Assembly: GCA_016712675.1 (NCBI GenBank)
Contig: JADJQR010000001.1
Span: 1,054,001 to 1,118,000 of the forward strand
DNA: 64,000 nucleotides
DNA from: a bacterium
GTDB taxonomy: Bacteria > Krumholzibacteriota > Krumholzibacteriia > LZORAL124-64-63
Direction of reading: 5' to 3'
Every line of letters starts with the position of its first letter. Position 1 is the first letter of the stretch. Under the pieces are notes generated by a model. It did not search any database. It worked only from the letters and a program-made list of their open reading frames with translations, and was not told the origin of the DNA. Both the position numbers and the translations under genes were made by a program. Of the stretch, positions 1 through 8,694 are shown piece after piece.

Positions 1-174
1 GGCGGCTTCGCCGCCGGTTTCGGTCTCCAGGTCGAGCGCCATCAGCTGCGCATCCGCGTCGATTATGCGTACGGCGACATGGGCTCGTTCGGAGGCGTGC
101 ATCACTTCTCGATCGACTTGTCGCCGCTGTGGCGGAGTCCGGTCGCGTCGGACACGGCGGAGGTGCGGCGTTGA
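1..174 (+). CDS. C-terminal fragment of PorV/PorQ-like outer-membrane protein (partial)
   Basis: Frame 1 is open from the window edge to a TGA at 172-174, giving 57 residues. The residues RVDYAYGDMGSFGGVHHFSI resemble the last strands of PorV/PorQ-family outer-membrane barrels, which usually end in an aromatic-rich tyrosine/glycine hairpin followed by a short tail. In FCB bacteria such proteins work with type IX-like secretion, which fits the many FlgD-tailed proteins in this window. The next gene begins at a TTG overlapping this stop codon, so the two are probably translationally coupled. The family call rests on a short segment and is tentative. Confidence 0.55.
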   Translation, partial: GGFAAGFGLQVERHQLRIRVDYAYGDMGSFGGVHHFSIDLSPLWRSPVASDTAEVRR

Positions 175-1331
175 GCCGGGCACAATTGGCGCGGACACTG
201 TCGGCCCTGCTGGCGGCGTGCCTTCTCGCGGTGGCCGGCGGCTGCGGCGAGAAGATCGCCGTTCCCGAGCCGCGGGGGCTGTTCGGGCTGGCGTCGTACG
301 TGACCGAGGCAACCTATAGCGCCCCGCTGGCGCGACAGCTGCTCCAGTCCAACGGCTTCGTGTTCACGGTCGAGGCCGGCGCAGTCCGCAAGCTGAACCA
401 GGAATTCGGCGAGGTCGCAGCCGCCACCGGGCTGGTCGATGCGACAGCAGTGTGCGTGGGGCCCAGCCGCGAGGTCATCTTCGTCTGGGACCAGGGCACG
501 CGCCGCCTGCATTGGTACGCCGCCACCAACCTCACTGAACTGGGGCAGGCCGAGCTGCCGGCCGTGCAGTCCGTGCGCGCGCTGGGGACCAACGAGCGCG
601 GCATCGAGCTGGTCCCGGGGGCCCGCTCGTTCGTCTACCTGGCGGACCCCGATTCGGCGGTGGTCCACCGCTACGCCTTCGACGACCTCAACGGGCCGAC
701 CGCCTACGGCATCCTGACCTGGGCGGAGGGCGAGGGCGCCCGTTCCGTCCACGAGGCCGCCGGGATGATCACCGACAGCGAGGGCATGTTCCTGGTCTGC
801 GATACCGACTCGGCCCGCAATTGGGTGATCCGTTTCGACGCCGCGCCCGACCTGGACGACACGACGCCCGCCGCCGGCGATCACGATCCGCTGCGCGGCC
901 TGGCGCACGAGTTCGCGGTCACCTGCGTGCCGCCCGCGATGACGGACTACGTCATCGGCTATGCCGCCGCCTGCCCTTCGGAATCGGACACGTTGTGGGT
1001 GGGGCGCCCCGGTTCGGGGCTCGACGAGTTCGACGATCCCCGATCGGTGGATGTGGACGGGAGCGGTCGCATTTTCGTGGCGGACACCGGCAACGACCGC
1101 ATCCAGGTCTTCGATGCCGGCGGCAACTACGCGCTCCAGTTCGGCACGCGGGAGTCGTGCCGGTCCCCGGTGTCGCTCGCCGTGATCGACGTCCGCGTCG
1201 ATCTAGGTTCCTCCGGCGTGCACTACGGGGCCTTCGTTTTCGCGCTCCTGCCGGAGACCGGCGAAGTGCGCAAGTTCATCTCCAGCGAGCACTACCGCCA
1301 CGTCCACCGGGCGCCAGAACCGCAGGAATAG
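171..1331 (+). CDS. NHL-repeat lipoprotein
   Basis: A predicted 386-residue lipoprotein. I start it at the TTG at 171 because a GGAGGT motif at 159-164 lies seven bases upstream and the start overlaps the previous stop (TTGA); an ATG at 129 would add 14 residues lying inside the preceding gene. The N-terminus has a hydrophobic stretch ending LLAVAGGC, a lipobox. The C-terminal half carries NHL-type beta-propeller strands, best seen in DPRSVDVDGSGRIFVADTGN and DRIQVFDAGGNYALQFG. NHL propellers are binding scaffolds; no catalytic residues are visible. A role on the periplasmic or outer surface is inferred from the lipobox, and the ligand is unknown. Confidence 0.75.
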   Translation: MSRAQLARTLSALLAACLLAVAGGCGEKIAVPEPRGLFGLASYVTEATYSAPLARQLLQSNGFVFTVEAGAVRKLNQEFGEVAAATGLVDATAVCVGPSREVIFVWDQGTRRLHWYAATNLTELGQAELPAVQSVRALGTNERGIELVPGARSFVYLADPDSAVVHRYAFDDLNGPTAYGILTWAEGEGARSVHEAAGMITDSEGMFLVCDTDSARNWVIRFDAAPDLDDTTPAAGDHDPLRGLAHEFAVTCVPPAMTDYVIGYAAACPSESDTLWVGRPGSGLDEFDDPRSVDVDGSGRIFVADTGNDRIQVFDAGGNYALQFGTRESCRSPVSLAVIDVRVDLGSSGVHYGAFVFALLPETGEVRKFISSEHYRHVHRAPEPQE

Positions 1332-1362
1332 CGCACTACCTCCGAAATCGTGTCCGGCTCGG

Positions 1363-1393
1363 ATCAGGCCGGAGGACTCCGGATCCTGATTTT
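1363..1393 (+). terminator. Rho-independent terminator after the NHL lipoprotein gene
   Basis: ATCAGGCCGGAG pairs with CTCCGGATCCTGAT (12 pairs with a two-base bulge; the innermost pairs must open to form a loop), followed by TTTT. It lies 32 bases past the stop codon of the lipoprotein gene and separates it from the chemoreceptor gene. Confidence 0.6.
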
Positions 1394-1501
1394 CGCGGTT
1401 AATTCCGTCCTCACGCTGCCGAATACACCCCCGTACGGGAATCCCTAAGCGCCCAGATCCGTGGCGTCCGGGGTGACCCGCCTGGGGGAGGCACGTAGAA
1501 C

Positions 1502-2881
1502 ATGGCGCTGAGGGAAAAGGTCATCCTGTCGGTGGTCGCCTGTCTGGTGGTCGTCCTGGGGCTTTCGGCAGCCTGGAGCGCGTTGACGGTCAACCGGATG
1601 TCCTCCGAGCAGGCCGCCGCCGCCGCCGAACTGACGGCCGAAAGCATCACCGCGGCCATGTCGGTCTTCGGCGAGACCGGCGACATGAACGGCCTGCAGA
1701 TGTATTTGGCCAACGTGGCGAAGCTGCCGGACCTGACGGACGTGCGCGCCGTGCGCGCCCCGTCGGTGGCCAAGGAATTCGGGCACCGCGCGGGCGCTGA
1801 TCCGGTTGACGAGATCGACCGCCAGGTGCTGGCCGACGGCCAGGAGCGCGTCGTGGTCGACCACAACGCGCACACGTGGCGCACCGTCACCGCGGTCAAG
1901 GCCGTTCCCAGCTGCCTCGGCTGCCACGGCGAGAACGCAGACGGCGACGTCCTGGGCGTGGCCAGCGTCACGATGGACACGCACGCGTCGGACACGGCCC
2001 GCGCCAAGGCGACCTGGGGCACCATCGCCTCGGCGCTGGTGACGCTGCTGGTGGTGGCGGGAGCCCTGGCCCTCCTCATCAACCGGCTCGTGATCGACCC
2101 GGTGCGGTCGGCCGCCGGGCGCCTGCTCGACGACGTTTCGCACCTGACGGGCGCCGCCTCCGAACTGAACGTCACCAGCGGCCAGATGGTCGATGGCGCG
2201 ACGAACCAGGCGGCAAGCCTGGAGGAGACGTCCGCCTCGCTGGAGACGATGGCCGCCCGCACGCGCGCCAACGCCGCCAGCGCCGAACAGGCGCAGGCCG
2301 TGGCCCGCGAGGCGCTGGAGCACGCGCGTCACAGCGGCCAGGCGATGTCCGGGATGCTCGGCGCCATCGCGGAGATCAAGTCCTCCAGTGACCGCACGGC
2401 CCAGATCCTCAAGACCATCGACGAGATCGCCTTCCAGACGAACCTGCTGGCCCTCAACGCCGCGGTGGAGGCCGCGCGCGCCGGCGACGCCGGCCGCGGC
2501 TTCGCCGTGGTGGCCGAGGAGGTGCGCAACCTGGCGCAGCGGAGCGCCCGGGCGGCGCAGGAGACCTCGGCCCTGATCGAGGCGTCGCGGCGCAGCGCCG
2601 ACCACGGCGTGGCCGCGTCGCAACAGGTGGAGGGGATCCTCGAGGAGATCACGCGCAACGTCGACCAGACCGTGGACCTGATGGCGCGGGTCGTGACCGC
2701 CAGCGGCGAGCAGGCCGACGGCATCGGCCAGATCCGCGAGGCCGTGGGCCAGATCGACCAGGTCAGCCAGCGCAACGCGCAGATCGCGACCCAGAGCGAG
2801 ACCGCCAGCGAGAACCTGAACCGGCTGGGCGCCGGACTCGGCGAGGTCTCGGAGCACCTGACGCGCATGGTTGGGCGCTAG
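1502..2881 (+). CDS. Methyl-accepting chemotaxis protein with periplasmic CxxCH haem motif
   Basis: A 459-residue chemoreceptor with GGGGGAGG just upstream of the ATG. Residues 9-29 form a first membrane segment. A periplasmic domain of about 150 residues ends with [12 protein letters not shown] (near residues 137-148), a c-type haem attachment motif. A second membrane segment ([20 protein letters not shown]) follows. The cytoplasmic part carries the signalling hairpin [20 protein letters not shown] and the following [16 protein letters not shown]. The layout resembles DUF3365/Tll0287-like haem sensor domains joined to MCP modules. No clear HAMP domain and no C-terminal CheR-tether pentapeptide are visible. 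Redox, gas or haem sensing is inferred from the motif; the ligand is not known. Confidence 0.9.
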   Translation: MALREKVILSVVACLVVVLGLSAAWSALTVNRMSSEQAAAAAELTAESITAAMSVFGETGDMNGLQMYLANVAKLPDLTDVRAVRAPSVAKEFGHRAGADPVDEIDRQVLADGQERVVVDHNAHTWRTVTAVKAVPSCLGCHGENADGDVLGVASVTMDTHASDTARAKATWGTIASALVTLLVVAGALALLINRLVIDPVRSAAGRLLDDVSHLTGAASELNVTSGQMVDGATNQAASLEETSASLETMAARTRANAASAEQAQAVAREALEHARHSGQAMSGMLGAIAEIKSSSDRTAQILKTIDEIAFQTNLLALNAAVEAARAGDAGRGFAVVAEEVRNLAQRSARAAQETSALIEASRRSADHGVAASQQVEGILEEITRNVDQTVDLMARVVTASGEQADGIGQIREAVGQIDQVSQRNAQIATQSETASENLNRLGAGLGEVSEHLTRMVGR

Positions 2882-2947
2882 CCGGCACGGGCGGTTTGAG
2901 GCTGGCCCCCAGCCCGGTGAAGCGGTACTATTCCGGCAAACCCGACG

Positions 2948-2982
2948 GCGACCCGGGAGCGGCGAACGCTCTCCCGGGTCGC
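2948..2982 (+). terminator. Hairpin terminator after the MCP gene
   Basis: A perfect 12-bp stem, GCGACCCGGGAG (2948-2959) with CTCCCGGGTCGC (2971-2982), encloses an 11-base loop. Only TTG follows, so the U-tract is weak, but its position between two unrelated genes supports a terminator role. Confidence 0.55.
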
Positions 2983-3074
2983 TTGCTAACCCGGGCGGCC
3001 GCGCTGCGCCGGGACGTCGCGCGCCTTCGGGCCCGACCGGGCCGGCGCGCGGGTCGACTGCCGGAAGGCCGAAC

Positions 3075-3764
3075 GTGGATCTCAGGTCCCTCAAGCGCCA
3101 GTTCCCGAAGAAGGACCAGCCGGCCACGCCCTTCTACCTTTCCATCGCCGGCAACATCGGCGTGGGCAAGAGCATGATCACGACCATGCTGGGCGAGGTC
3201 TTCGGCTGGCGGATGTTCTTCGAGCCGGTCATCAACAACCCGTACCTGGACGACTACTACCGCGACATGCAGCGGTGGAGCTTCCACCTGCAGGTGTACT
3301 TCCTGAGCAAGCGCTTCGAGGTGCAGCGGCAGATCCTGACGCAGCCGGGCTCGGCGGTGCAGGACCGCACGATCTACGAGGACGTCGAGATCTTCGCGCC
3401 GACGCTCTATCGCCGCGGCTGCATGGACGACCGCGACTACGAGAACTACCGAGAGATCTTCCGCAACATGACCGCCTTCCTGCAGCCGCCCGACCTGATC
3501 CTGTACCTGGCCTGCCGGCCCGAGACGGCGCATGAGCGTATCCGCCGCCGCGGCCGCAGCTGCGAGTCGGAGATCCCGCTCGACTTCCTGCGGGACCTTG
3601 ACGCGGCCTATCTCGACTGGATCGAGCGCGCCCCGGCCCTGTGCCCGGTGCGGACGCTGGATACGGAGAAGATCAATCTGCGCGATGACCCAGCGGCGCA
3701 GGCCGAGCTCCTGGGCATCATCCGCGAGTTCCACCTCGAGAAGCACGAACGGGCGGCGACCTGA
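3075..3764 (+). CDS. Deoxynucleoside kinase
   Basis: A 229-residue kinase of the deoxyadenosine/deoxyguanosine/thymidine kinase family, which phosphorylates deoxynucleosides for salvage. The P-loop GNIGVGKS lies near residue 25. QDRTIYEDVEIFA matches the family's DRS/ERS-type nucleoside-binding segment, and ERIRRRGRSCE matches the lid arginines. I start at the GTG at 3075, preceded by GGAAGG at 3063; longer in-frame extensions run back through the hairpin-rich intergenic region and have no family similarity. Adenosine deaminase follows after 24 bases, so the pair looks like a purine (deoxy)nucleoside salvage unit. Substrate preference cannot be read from the sequence. Confidence 0.9.
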   Translation: MDLRSLKRQFPKKDQPATPFYLSIAGNIGVGKSMITTMLGEVFGWRMFFEPVINNPYLDDYYRDMQRWSFHLQVYFLSKRFEVQRQILTQPGSAVQDRTIYEDVEIFAPTLYRRGCMDDRDYENYREIFRNMTAFLQPPDLILYLACRPETAHERIRRRGRSCESEIPLDFLRDLDAAYLDWIERAPALCPVRTLDTEKINLRDDPAAQAELLGIIREFHLEKHERAAT

Positions 3765-3788
3765 GCGCCGACCGCCCCGGAGGCGACC

Positions 3789-4895
3789 GTGAAACTGGGT
3801 GAGTACCGGCCGAGCGACCTGTTGCGCGGGCGCGCCATCGGCGACGACGTGCTGCGGCTGCTGCCGAAGACCGATCTCCACTGCCACCTGGACGGATCGC
3901 TGCGGATGTCCACGTTCATGGAACTGGGCCGCGCACGGGGTATGGCGATGCCCGAGGATCCCGAGCAGGTGCGCGCCCTCTACTTTCCGCCGGACCGCCA
4001 GGCCGTGACCCTCGAGTTCCTCAGGCACTTCGACCACACGACGGCCGTGCTGCAGGACGAGGCGTCGCTCACCCGGGTGGCGCAGGAGCTGGCCGAGGAT
4101 TTCGCGGCCGAGTCGGTCTGGTGCCTGGAGGTGCGGTTCTGCCCGCTCCTGCACGGTCGCGCGGGTCTGAGCGGCGACCGGGCCGTGGCCGCCGTGCGGC
4201 AGGGATTGGACCAGGCGCAGGCACGGACGGGTATCACCGCCAACATCATCGTCACCGGCCTGCGGCAGATCGATCCGGCGCACTCGCTGGAGATGGCCCG
4301 GCTGGCCGTGGCCTGGAAGGGGCGCGGCGTCGTGGCCTTCGACCTGGCCGGCGACGAGTCCGACAACCCGCCCAAGCGCCACGCCGAGTCGTTCTACCAC
4401 GTGATGAACAACAACCAGAACGTGACGATCCACGCCGGCGAGGGCTTCGGCGCGGCCTCCATCCACCAGGCCCTGCACCGCTGTGGCGCCAACCGCATCG
4501 GCCACGGCACGCGGCTGGAAGAGGATCCCGACCTGCTGGCCTACGTGGCGAACAACCGCGTGCCGCTCGAGGTGTGCCTGTCGAGCAACCTGCAAAGCTG
4601 CGTGGTCGACGACATCTCGCACCACCCGTTCCGCCACTACCTGCAGAAAGGGCTCCGGGTTTGCCTGAACACGGACAACACGCTGTTCGCGCGCACGTCC
4701 CCGGTTGGCGAGCTGCGGTTGGCCGTCGACACCTTCGACCTGACGCTGCTGGAGACCGAGAACCTGCTCATCAACGGCTTCAAGAGCGCGTTCCTGCCCG
4801 AGCGGCGCAAGCGCGAAATGGTCGTCGCCGCGCTGGCCAGGTTTGCGGCGCTGCGTGACGAGTTGGACCTGGACCGCCGTCCGCGCGGTCACTGA
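3789..4895 (+). CDS. add: Adenosine deaminase
   Basis: A 368-residue TIM-barrel amidohydrolase that deaminates (deoxy)adenosine to (deoxy)inosine. Visible motifs are the metal ligands in KTDLHCHLDGSL (near residue 33), FDLAGDE, the zinc histidine and catalytic glutamate in TIHAGE, RIGHGTRLEED, and the terminal metal aspartate region CLNTDNTLF. Length and motif order match the family. The start is the GTG at 3789, preceded by GGAGG. It follows the deoxynucleoside kinase gene by 24 bases in the same direction, consistent with co-transcription in purine salvage. Confidence 0.95.
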   Translation: MKLGEYRPSDLLRGRAIGDDVLRLLPKTDLHCHLDGSLRMSTFMELGRARGMAMPEDPEQVRALYFPPDRQAVTLEFLRHFDHTTAVLQDEASLTRVAQELAEDFAAESVWCLEVRFCPLLHGRAGLSGDRAVAAVRQGLDQAQARTGITANIIVTGLRQIDPAHSLEMARLAVAWKGRGVVAFDLAGDESDNPPKRHAESFYHVMNNNQNVTIHAGEGFGAASIHQALHRCGANRIGHGTRLEEDPDLLAYVANNRVPLEVCLSSNLQSCVVDDISHHPFRHYLQKGLRVCLNTDNTLFARTSPVGELRLAVDTFDLTLLETENLLINGFKSAFLPERRKREMVVAALARFAALRDELDLDRRPRGH

Positions 4896-4990
4896 CCTGG
4901 CCTGCGGCCGGGGACGCGGCTCATCGCCGCGCGGACCGTGCCGATGCCACCCCTCACGGCGCGCCCCGCGCGCGCGGAAAGAGAGCCCGT

Positions 4991-5761
4991 ATGCGTCGCT
5001 ATCTCGTCGCCGGGAACTGGAAGATGAACCTGGGTCCGGCTGCGGGCCGATCGCTGGCGGCCGCCGTCGCGGGAAGCCTGAAGGGGCGCAAGCTGCGCGG
5101 CGACGTGCTGGTCTGCCCGCCGTTCGTGACCATTCCCGCCGTCGCCGCCGCGGCCGACGGCAACCCGCTGCTGCTGGGCGCGCAGAACTGCGGGGACCAG
5201 GACGGCGGCGCCTTCACGGGTGAGATCGCGCCGTCCATGCTCAAGGAGGCGGGCGTCTCCTACGTGATCATCGGGCACAGCGAGCGGCGGCAGTATCAGC
5301 GCGAGGACGACGACCTTCTCGTGCGGAAGATCAACCTGTTGCACGCGGCGGGACTCAAGGCGATCTTCTGCTACGGCGAGCTCCTGGCCGAACGCAAGGC
5401 CGGCCGGGAGCGGGAGGTGGTGCGCGCGCAGCTGGAGGGCGTGCTCCCGCGCCTGCAGTACGCCGACCCGTACAACACCGTGCTGGCCTACGAGCCGGTC
5501 TGGGCCATCGGCACGGGTGAAACCGCCACGCCGGAACAGGCGCAGCAGATGCACGCCTGGTCGCGCGAGGTCGCCGGCCGCCTGCTCGGCGAGCAGCCGG
5601 CTGCCAGCCTGCGCATCCTCTACGGGGGCAGTTGCAAGGCTTCCAACGCGCTGGACCTCTTCAGCCGGCCGGATGTCGATGGCGGCCTCATCGGGGGCGC
5701 GAGCCTGAAGGTAGAGGACTTCGTGGGCATCGTCGACGGGGCGGAAGCCTCGCGCGACTGA
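4991..5761 (+). CDS. tpiA: Triosephosphate isomerase
   Basis: A 256-residue TIM barrel that interconverts dihydroxyacetone phosphate and glyceraldehyde 3-phosphate in glycolysis and gluconeogenesis. All key elements are present: GNWKMN with the catalytic lysine near residue 11, the electrophilic histidine in IIGHSERR, the catalytic glutamate in YEPVWAIGTGETATPEQ (loop 6), and the phosphate-binding YGGS and GLIGGASLK motifs. Length is typical. The M16 peptidase gene follows after 73 bases. Confidence 0.98.
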   Translation: MRRYLVAGNWKMNLGPAAGRSLAAAVAGSLKGRKLRGDVLVCPPFVTIPAVAAAADGNPLLLGAQNCGDQDGGAFTGEIAPSMLKEAGVSYVIIGHSERRQYQREDDDLLVRKINLLHAAGLKAIFCYGELLAERKAGREREVVRAQLEGVLPRLQYADPYNTVLAYEPVWAIGTGETATPEQAQQMHAWSREVAGRLLGEQPAASLRILYGGSCKASNALDLFSRPDVDGGLIGGASLKVEDFVGIVDGAEASRD

Positions 5762-5834
5762 CATGCCGGGTCGGCGCATGCCGGAGCCCCCGTCCGGCCG
5801 CGCGTCGCCGTTCATTGCAGGCAAGGAGTTCAAC

Positions 5835-8657
5835 GTGGCCAACTGCCGCTTCCGGGCGCGGGCGATCGCCGTCGCCGCCGCCCTCCTCATCGGTTTCCTG
5901 CCGGGCGCCGCGGCGCAGGCGGCATCGCGCAAGGCACCGCCGCCGCCTCCCGCGCCACCGCTGCTGCCGTCACTGCCGGCGGGGACGGAGATCCTGCGCC
6001 TGGCGAACGGCCTGCAGGTGGTCCTGCTGCGCAACCCGGGCCAGCCGATGGCCGGTGTCTACACGCAGGTGCTGGTGGGTTCGGCGCGCGAGGACTTCCG
6101 CACCAGCGGCATGAGCCACATGCTCGAGCACCTGCTGTTCAACGGTACGCAGGAGTACACGCAGGAGGAGCTCTACGGCGAGGCCGACGCCATCGGCGCC
6201 TACAACAACGCGAACACAACCGACTTCTACACCAACTACATGATGGTGGTTCCGGCCGAGCACCTCGAGAAGGGGTTCGAGCTGCAGTCGCAGATGCTGT
6301 TCCATTCGCTCATTCCGGCCGGGAAGTTCGCCAAGGAGCAGGGAATCGTCCTGGGCGAGATCGCGCAGGGTCGGGACACGCCGGGGCACTTTGCCGATGA
6401 CACCATCCGCGAGGTGGTTTTCGCCGGTTCCGACCTCGAGCTGCCGACGCTCGGCACGCCGGCAACTATCGAGCACATGCAGCGCGACGACGTCTACGCC
6501 TTCTACCGCCGCTGGTATGTGCCGAACAACATGATCCTGACCGTGGCCGGCAACTTCGACCGCGACCAGGCGCTCGACTGGCTCGAGCAGTACTACGGAG
6601 GCGTCGCGCCGGGCACGATCGAGTTGCCGGCGCCGCGGCTGCCGCGCCCCCTCGACACCACGCGCGGCGTGACCCGACGCGGCGGCGACACGCGGGCCCT
6701 GGCGCTTGTCTTCGCGGCGCCCACCTGGGGCCATGAGGATCACGCGGCGTTCGCGGTTGCCGGTGAGCTGCTGACGCTGGACGGCAGCGGCCTGCTGACA
6801 CGTGCACTGGCAAGCCTGGATGCCGCGCAGCGCCCGGCTGCGTCGACCTGGTGGGAAGCGGCCCCGGGCTTCGGGCGACTCATCGTTCGCTTCGACCTGC
6901 CGCCGGAGGCGGACCCCGAGGTGATGCTGCCCCTGCTGCAACGGGCGGTGTCCGACGCGCTGGACGGAGGCATCGACGAGGCGTCGATCCGCGGCATCGC
7001 CCGGCTGAGCGCCACGCAGACGCTGCTCAACCGCGAGCAGCTGCGCATGACCGGCATCTACATCGCCGGTGAACTGGTGCAGGGCGGTCCGGACGGCTTC
7101 CTTGGCTACCTCGGCCGGCTGGAGGCCGTGACGGCCGATGACGTCGCGCGCGTGCTCGGGCGCTGGCTGGCCGGCGCGCCGTGCCTGGCCGCGCTGATCG
7201 AGCCCGGCCAGGCGGAGGCGCCCACAGCCGGCCCGGGCGCGGCCATGGGCGCCGGCGGCCACGGCATGCCGCCGGCGATGGCGGGCGCCATGCCGGGCGC
7301 GATGCCCGGCGCCATGCCGCCTGCCGCCGGGGGGATGCCGCCCGCCGGCAAGCCCGCCGGGATGGGCGCAGCGCCCACCGTGCCGCCGCCGCCGGCAGCC
7401 CCCCCGAAGGCCGCACCGCGTGTCACGGCGACCCCCGCTCCCGAGCGCTCGGTGCTGCCCAACGGCGCCGTCGTGGTCAGCCTGACGAACCCGGACAGCC
7501 CGCTGACGGCGATCCACCTGACGGTCCGCGCCCGCGCGCGCCTGGACCGCGAACTGGCGGCCGCGGGCGCCGTGGACCTGGTCCATCGCCTGCTGGACGA
7601 GGGCTTTCCCGGCTGCGACGGCCCGTGCCTGTCCGCGCGCCTGCGCGAGCTGGGCGCCCTGATCAAGACCGTCGATGACCCCGGCATTCCCATGGACGAC
7701 TACTACACCACGGGACGGTTCAGTTTCATCCGCGTCGAATGCGCCGCCGAGCATGGGCAAGCGGTGCTGGCACTCATAACCGAGGCGCTGCGCGGCGCCG
7801 CCTTCGACGAGGCGGACTTCGCCCGCGTGCGCGGGCAACGGCTGTCGGACCTGGAGCGGCAGCGGGGCAGTGCGCGCGCCGTGGCCAACGCGCTGCTGGG
7901 CCAGGCCCTCTACGGCGAGCATCCGCTGGCGCTGCCGCCGGAGGGCGATGCCGGCTCGCTCGGCACGTTGTCCTACCGGCAGGTGCGCGCGGTGCTGGCC
8001 GAAGCCTTCGCCCCGCGCAACCTCATCGTCGCCTGCGTGGGTCCGCAGTCGCATGCGCAGTGGCGTGACGACGTGGCGCGCCTGCTGCCGGGCACCGGCG
8101 AGCCCACCGGGGCGCTGCCGCCGTTGCCGGTGACGACAGCGGCCGCCGCGGCCTCCGCGACCGTGGGCGGCCAGTTGTCCGCCATCCGCCTGGGCTCGGT
8201 TGTCGATGTCGCCGAAGGCGAGGTGCCGGCGCTGGGCCTGCTCGTGGCGGTGCTCAGCGATCGCCTGGCGATGGATCTGCGTGAGACGCGCGGGCTCAGC
8301 TACAGCGCGGGCGCCTCGGCGGAGTTGGAGGCCGGCCAGGCCGTGCTGACGGCGTGGCTCAACCCGCCGGCCGCGCGGCGCGAGGAGGGGCTGGCGGCCC
8401 TGCGGGAGTTCATCGCCGGTTTCGACGCGGCGACGATCACGGCGGACGAGGTCGAACGCATCCACGCGGCGCGCCGTGGCCGCCTGATGATGCGGAAGCT
8501 GTCCTCGCTCGGCCAGGCCTACTACCTGGCGATGGCGGAGCTGGACGGGCGGACCGGCGAGGCCGGCGCGGGCGCAACACCGACCGTCGCGCAGCTGCAG
8601 GCGGCCGCCGCGAAGTACCTGGCCGGCCGCCCCTGGGTCGAAGTGGTCGTGGACTGA
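5835..8657 (+). CDS. M16 family zinc metallopeptidase, two-domain, exported
   Basis: A 940-residue insulinase/PqqL-type peptidase. I start at the GTG at 5835 because AAGGAG lies just upstream and a signal peptide (FRARAIAVAAALLIGFLPGA) follows; an ATG at 5763 would add 24 unlikely residues. The zinc motif HMLEH is near residue 95 and the third-ligand glutamate lies in EQGIVLGEI about 75 residues later. The second M16 half, from about residue 530, lacks HxxEH, as is usual for the inactive half. Between the halves is an unusually long linker (about residues 460-530) rich in Met, Pro, Gly and Ala with GAMP repeats. It probably degrades peptides in the periplasm and is followed by an M1-like peptidase after 37 bases. 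Confidence 0.9.
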   Translation: MANCRFRARAIAVAAALLIGFLPGAAAQAASRKAPPPPPAPPLLPSLPAGTEILRLANGLQVVLLRNPGQPMAGVYTQVLVGSAREDFRTSGMSHMLEHLLFNGTQEYTQEELYGEADAIGAYNNANTTDFYTNYMMVVPAEHLEKGFELQSQMLFHSLIPAGKFAKEQGIVLGEIAQGRDTPGHFADDTIREVVFAGSDLELPTLGTPATIEHMQRDDVYAFYRRWYVPNNMILTVAGNFDRDQALDWLEQYYGGVAPGTIELPAPRLPRPLDTTRGVTRRGGDTRALALVFAAPTWGHEDHAAFAVAGELLTLDGSGLLTRALASLDAAQRPAASTWWEAAPGFGRLIVRFDLPPEADPEVMLPLLQRAVSDALDGGIDEASIRGIARLSATQTLLNREQLRMTGIYIAGELVQGGPDGFLGYLGRLEAVTADDVARVLGRWLAGAPCLAALIEPGQAEAPTAGPGAAMGAGGHGMPPAMAGAMPGAMPGAMPPAAGGMPPAGKPAGMGAAPTVPPPPAAPPKAAPRVTATPAPERSVLPNGAVVVSLTNPDSPLTAIHLTVRARARLDRELAAAGAVDLVHRLLDEGFPGCDGPCLSARLRELGALIKTVDDPGIPMDDYYTTGRFSFIRVECAAEHGQAVLALITEALRGAAFDEADFARVRGQRLSDLERQRGSARAVANALLGQALYGEHPLALPPEGDAGSLGTLSYRQVRAVLAEAFAPRNLIVACVGPQSHAQWRDDVARLLPGTGEPTGALPPLPVTTAAAAASATVGGQLSAIRLGSVVDVAEGEVPALGLLVAVLSDRLAMDLRETRGLSYSAGASAELEAGQAVLTAWLNPPAARREEGLAALREFIAGFDAATITADEVERIHAARRGRLMMRKLSSLGQAYYLAMAELDGRTGEAGAGATPTVAQLQAAAAKYLAGRPWVEVVVD

Positions 8658-8694
8658 TGACGGCGGGGTGGCCCGGCCACCCCCGGAGGTGACG

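Noticed and set aside
1445-3127. Long minus-strand open frame opposite the chemoreceptor gene (560 codons)
   Set aside because: It is an antisense shadow typical of GC-rich DNA; the plus strand encodes a clear MCP, and the minus translation is Arg/Gly/His-rich with no family motif. The same reasoning removes the other long antisense frames, such as those opposite the M16, M1 and endonuclease genes.
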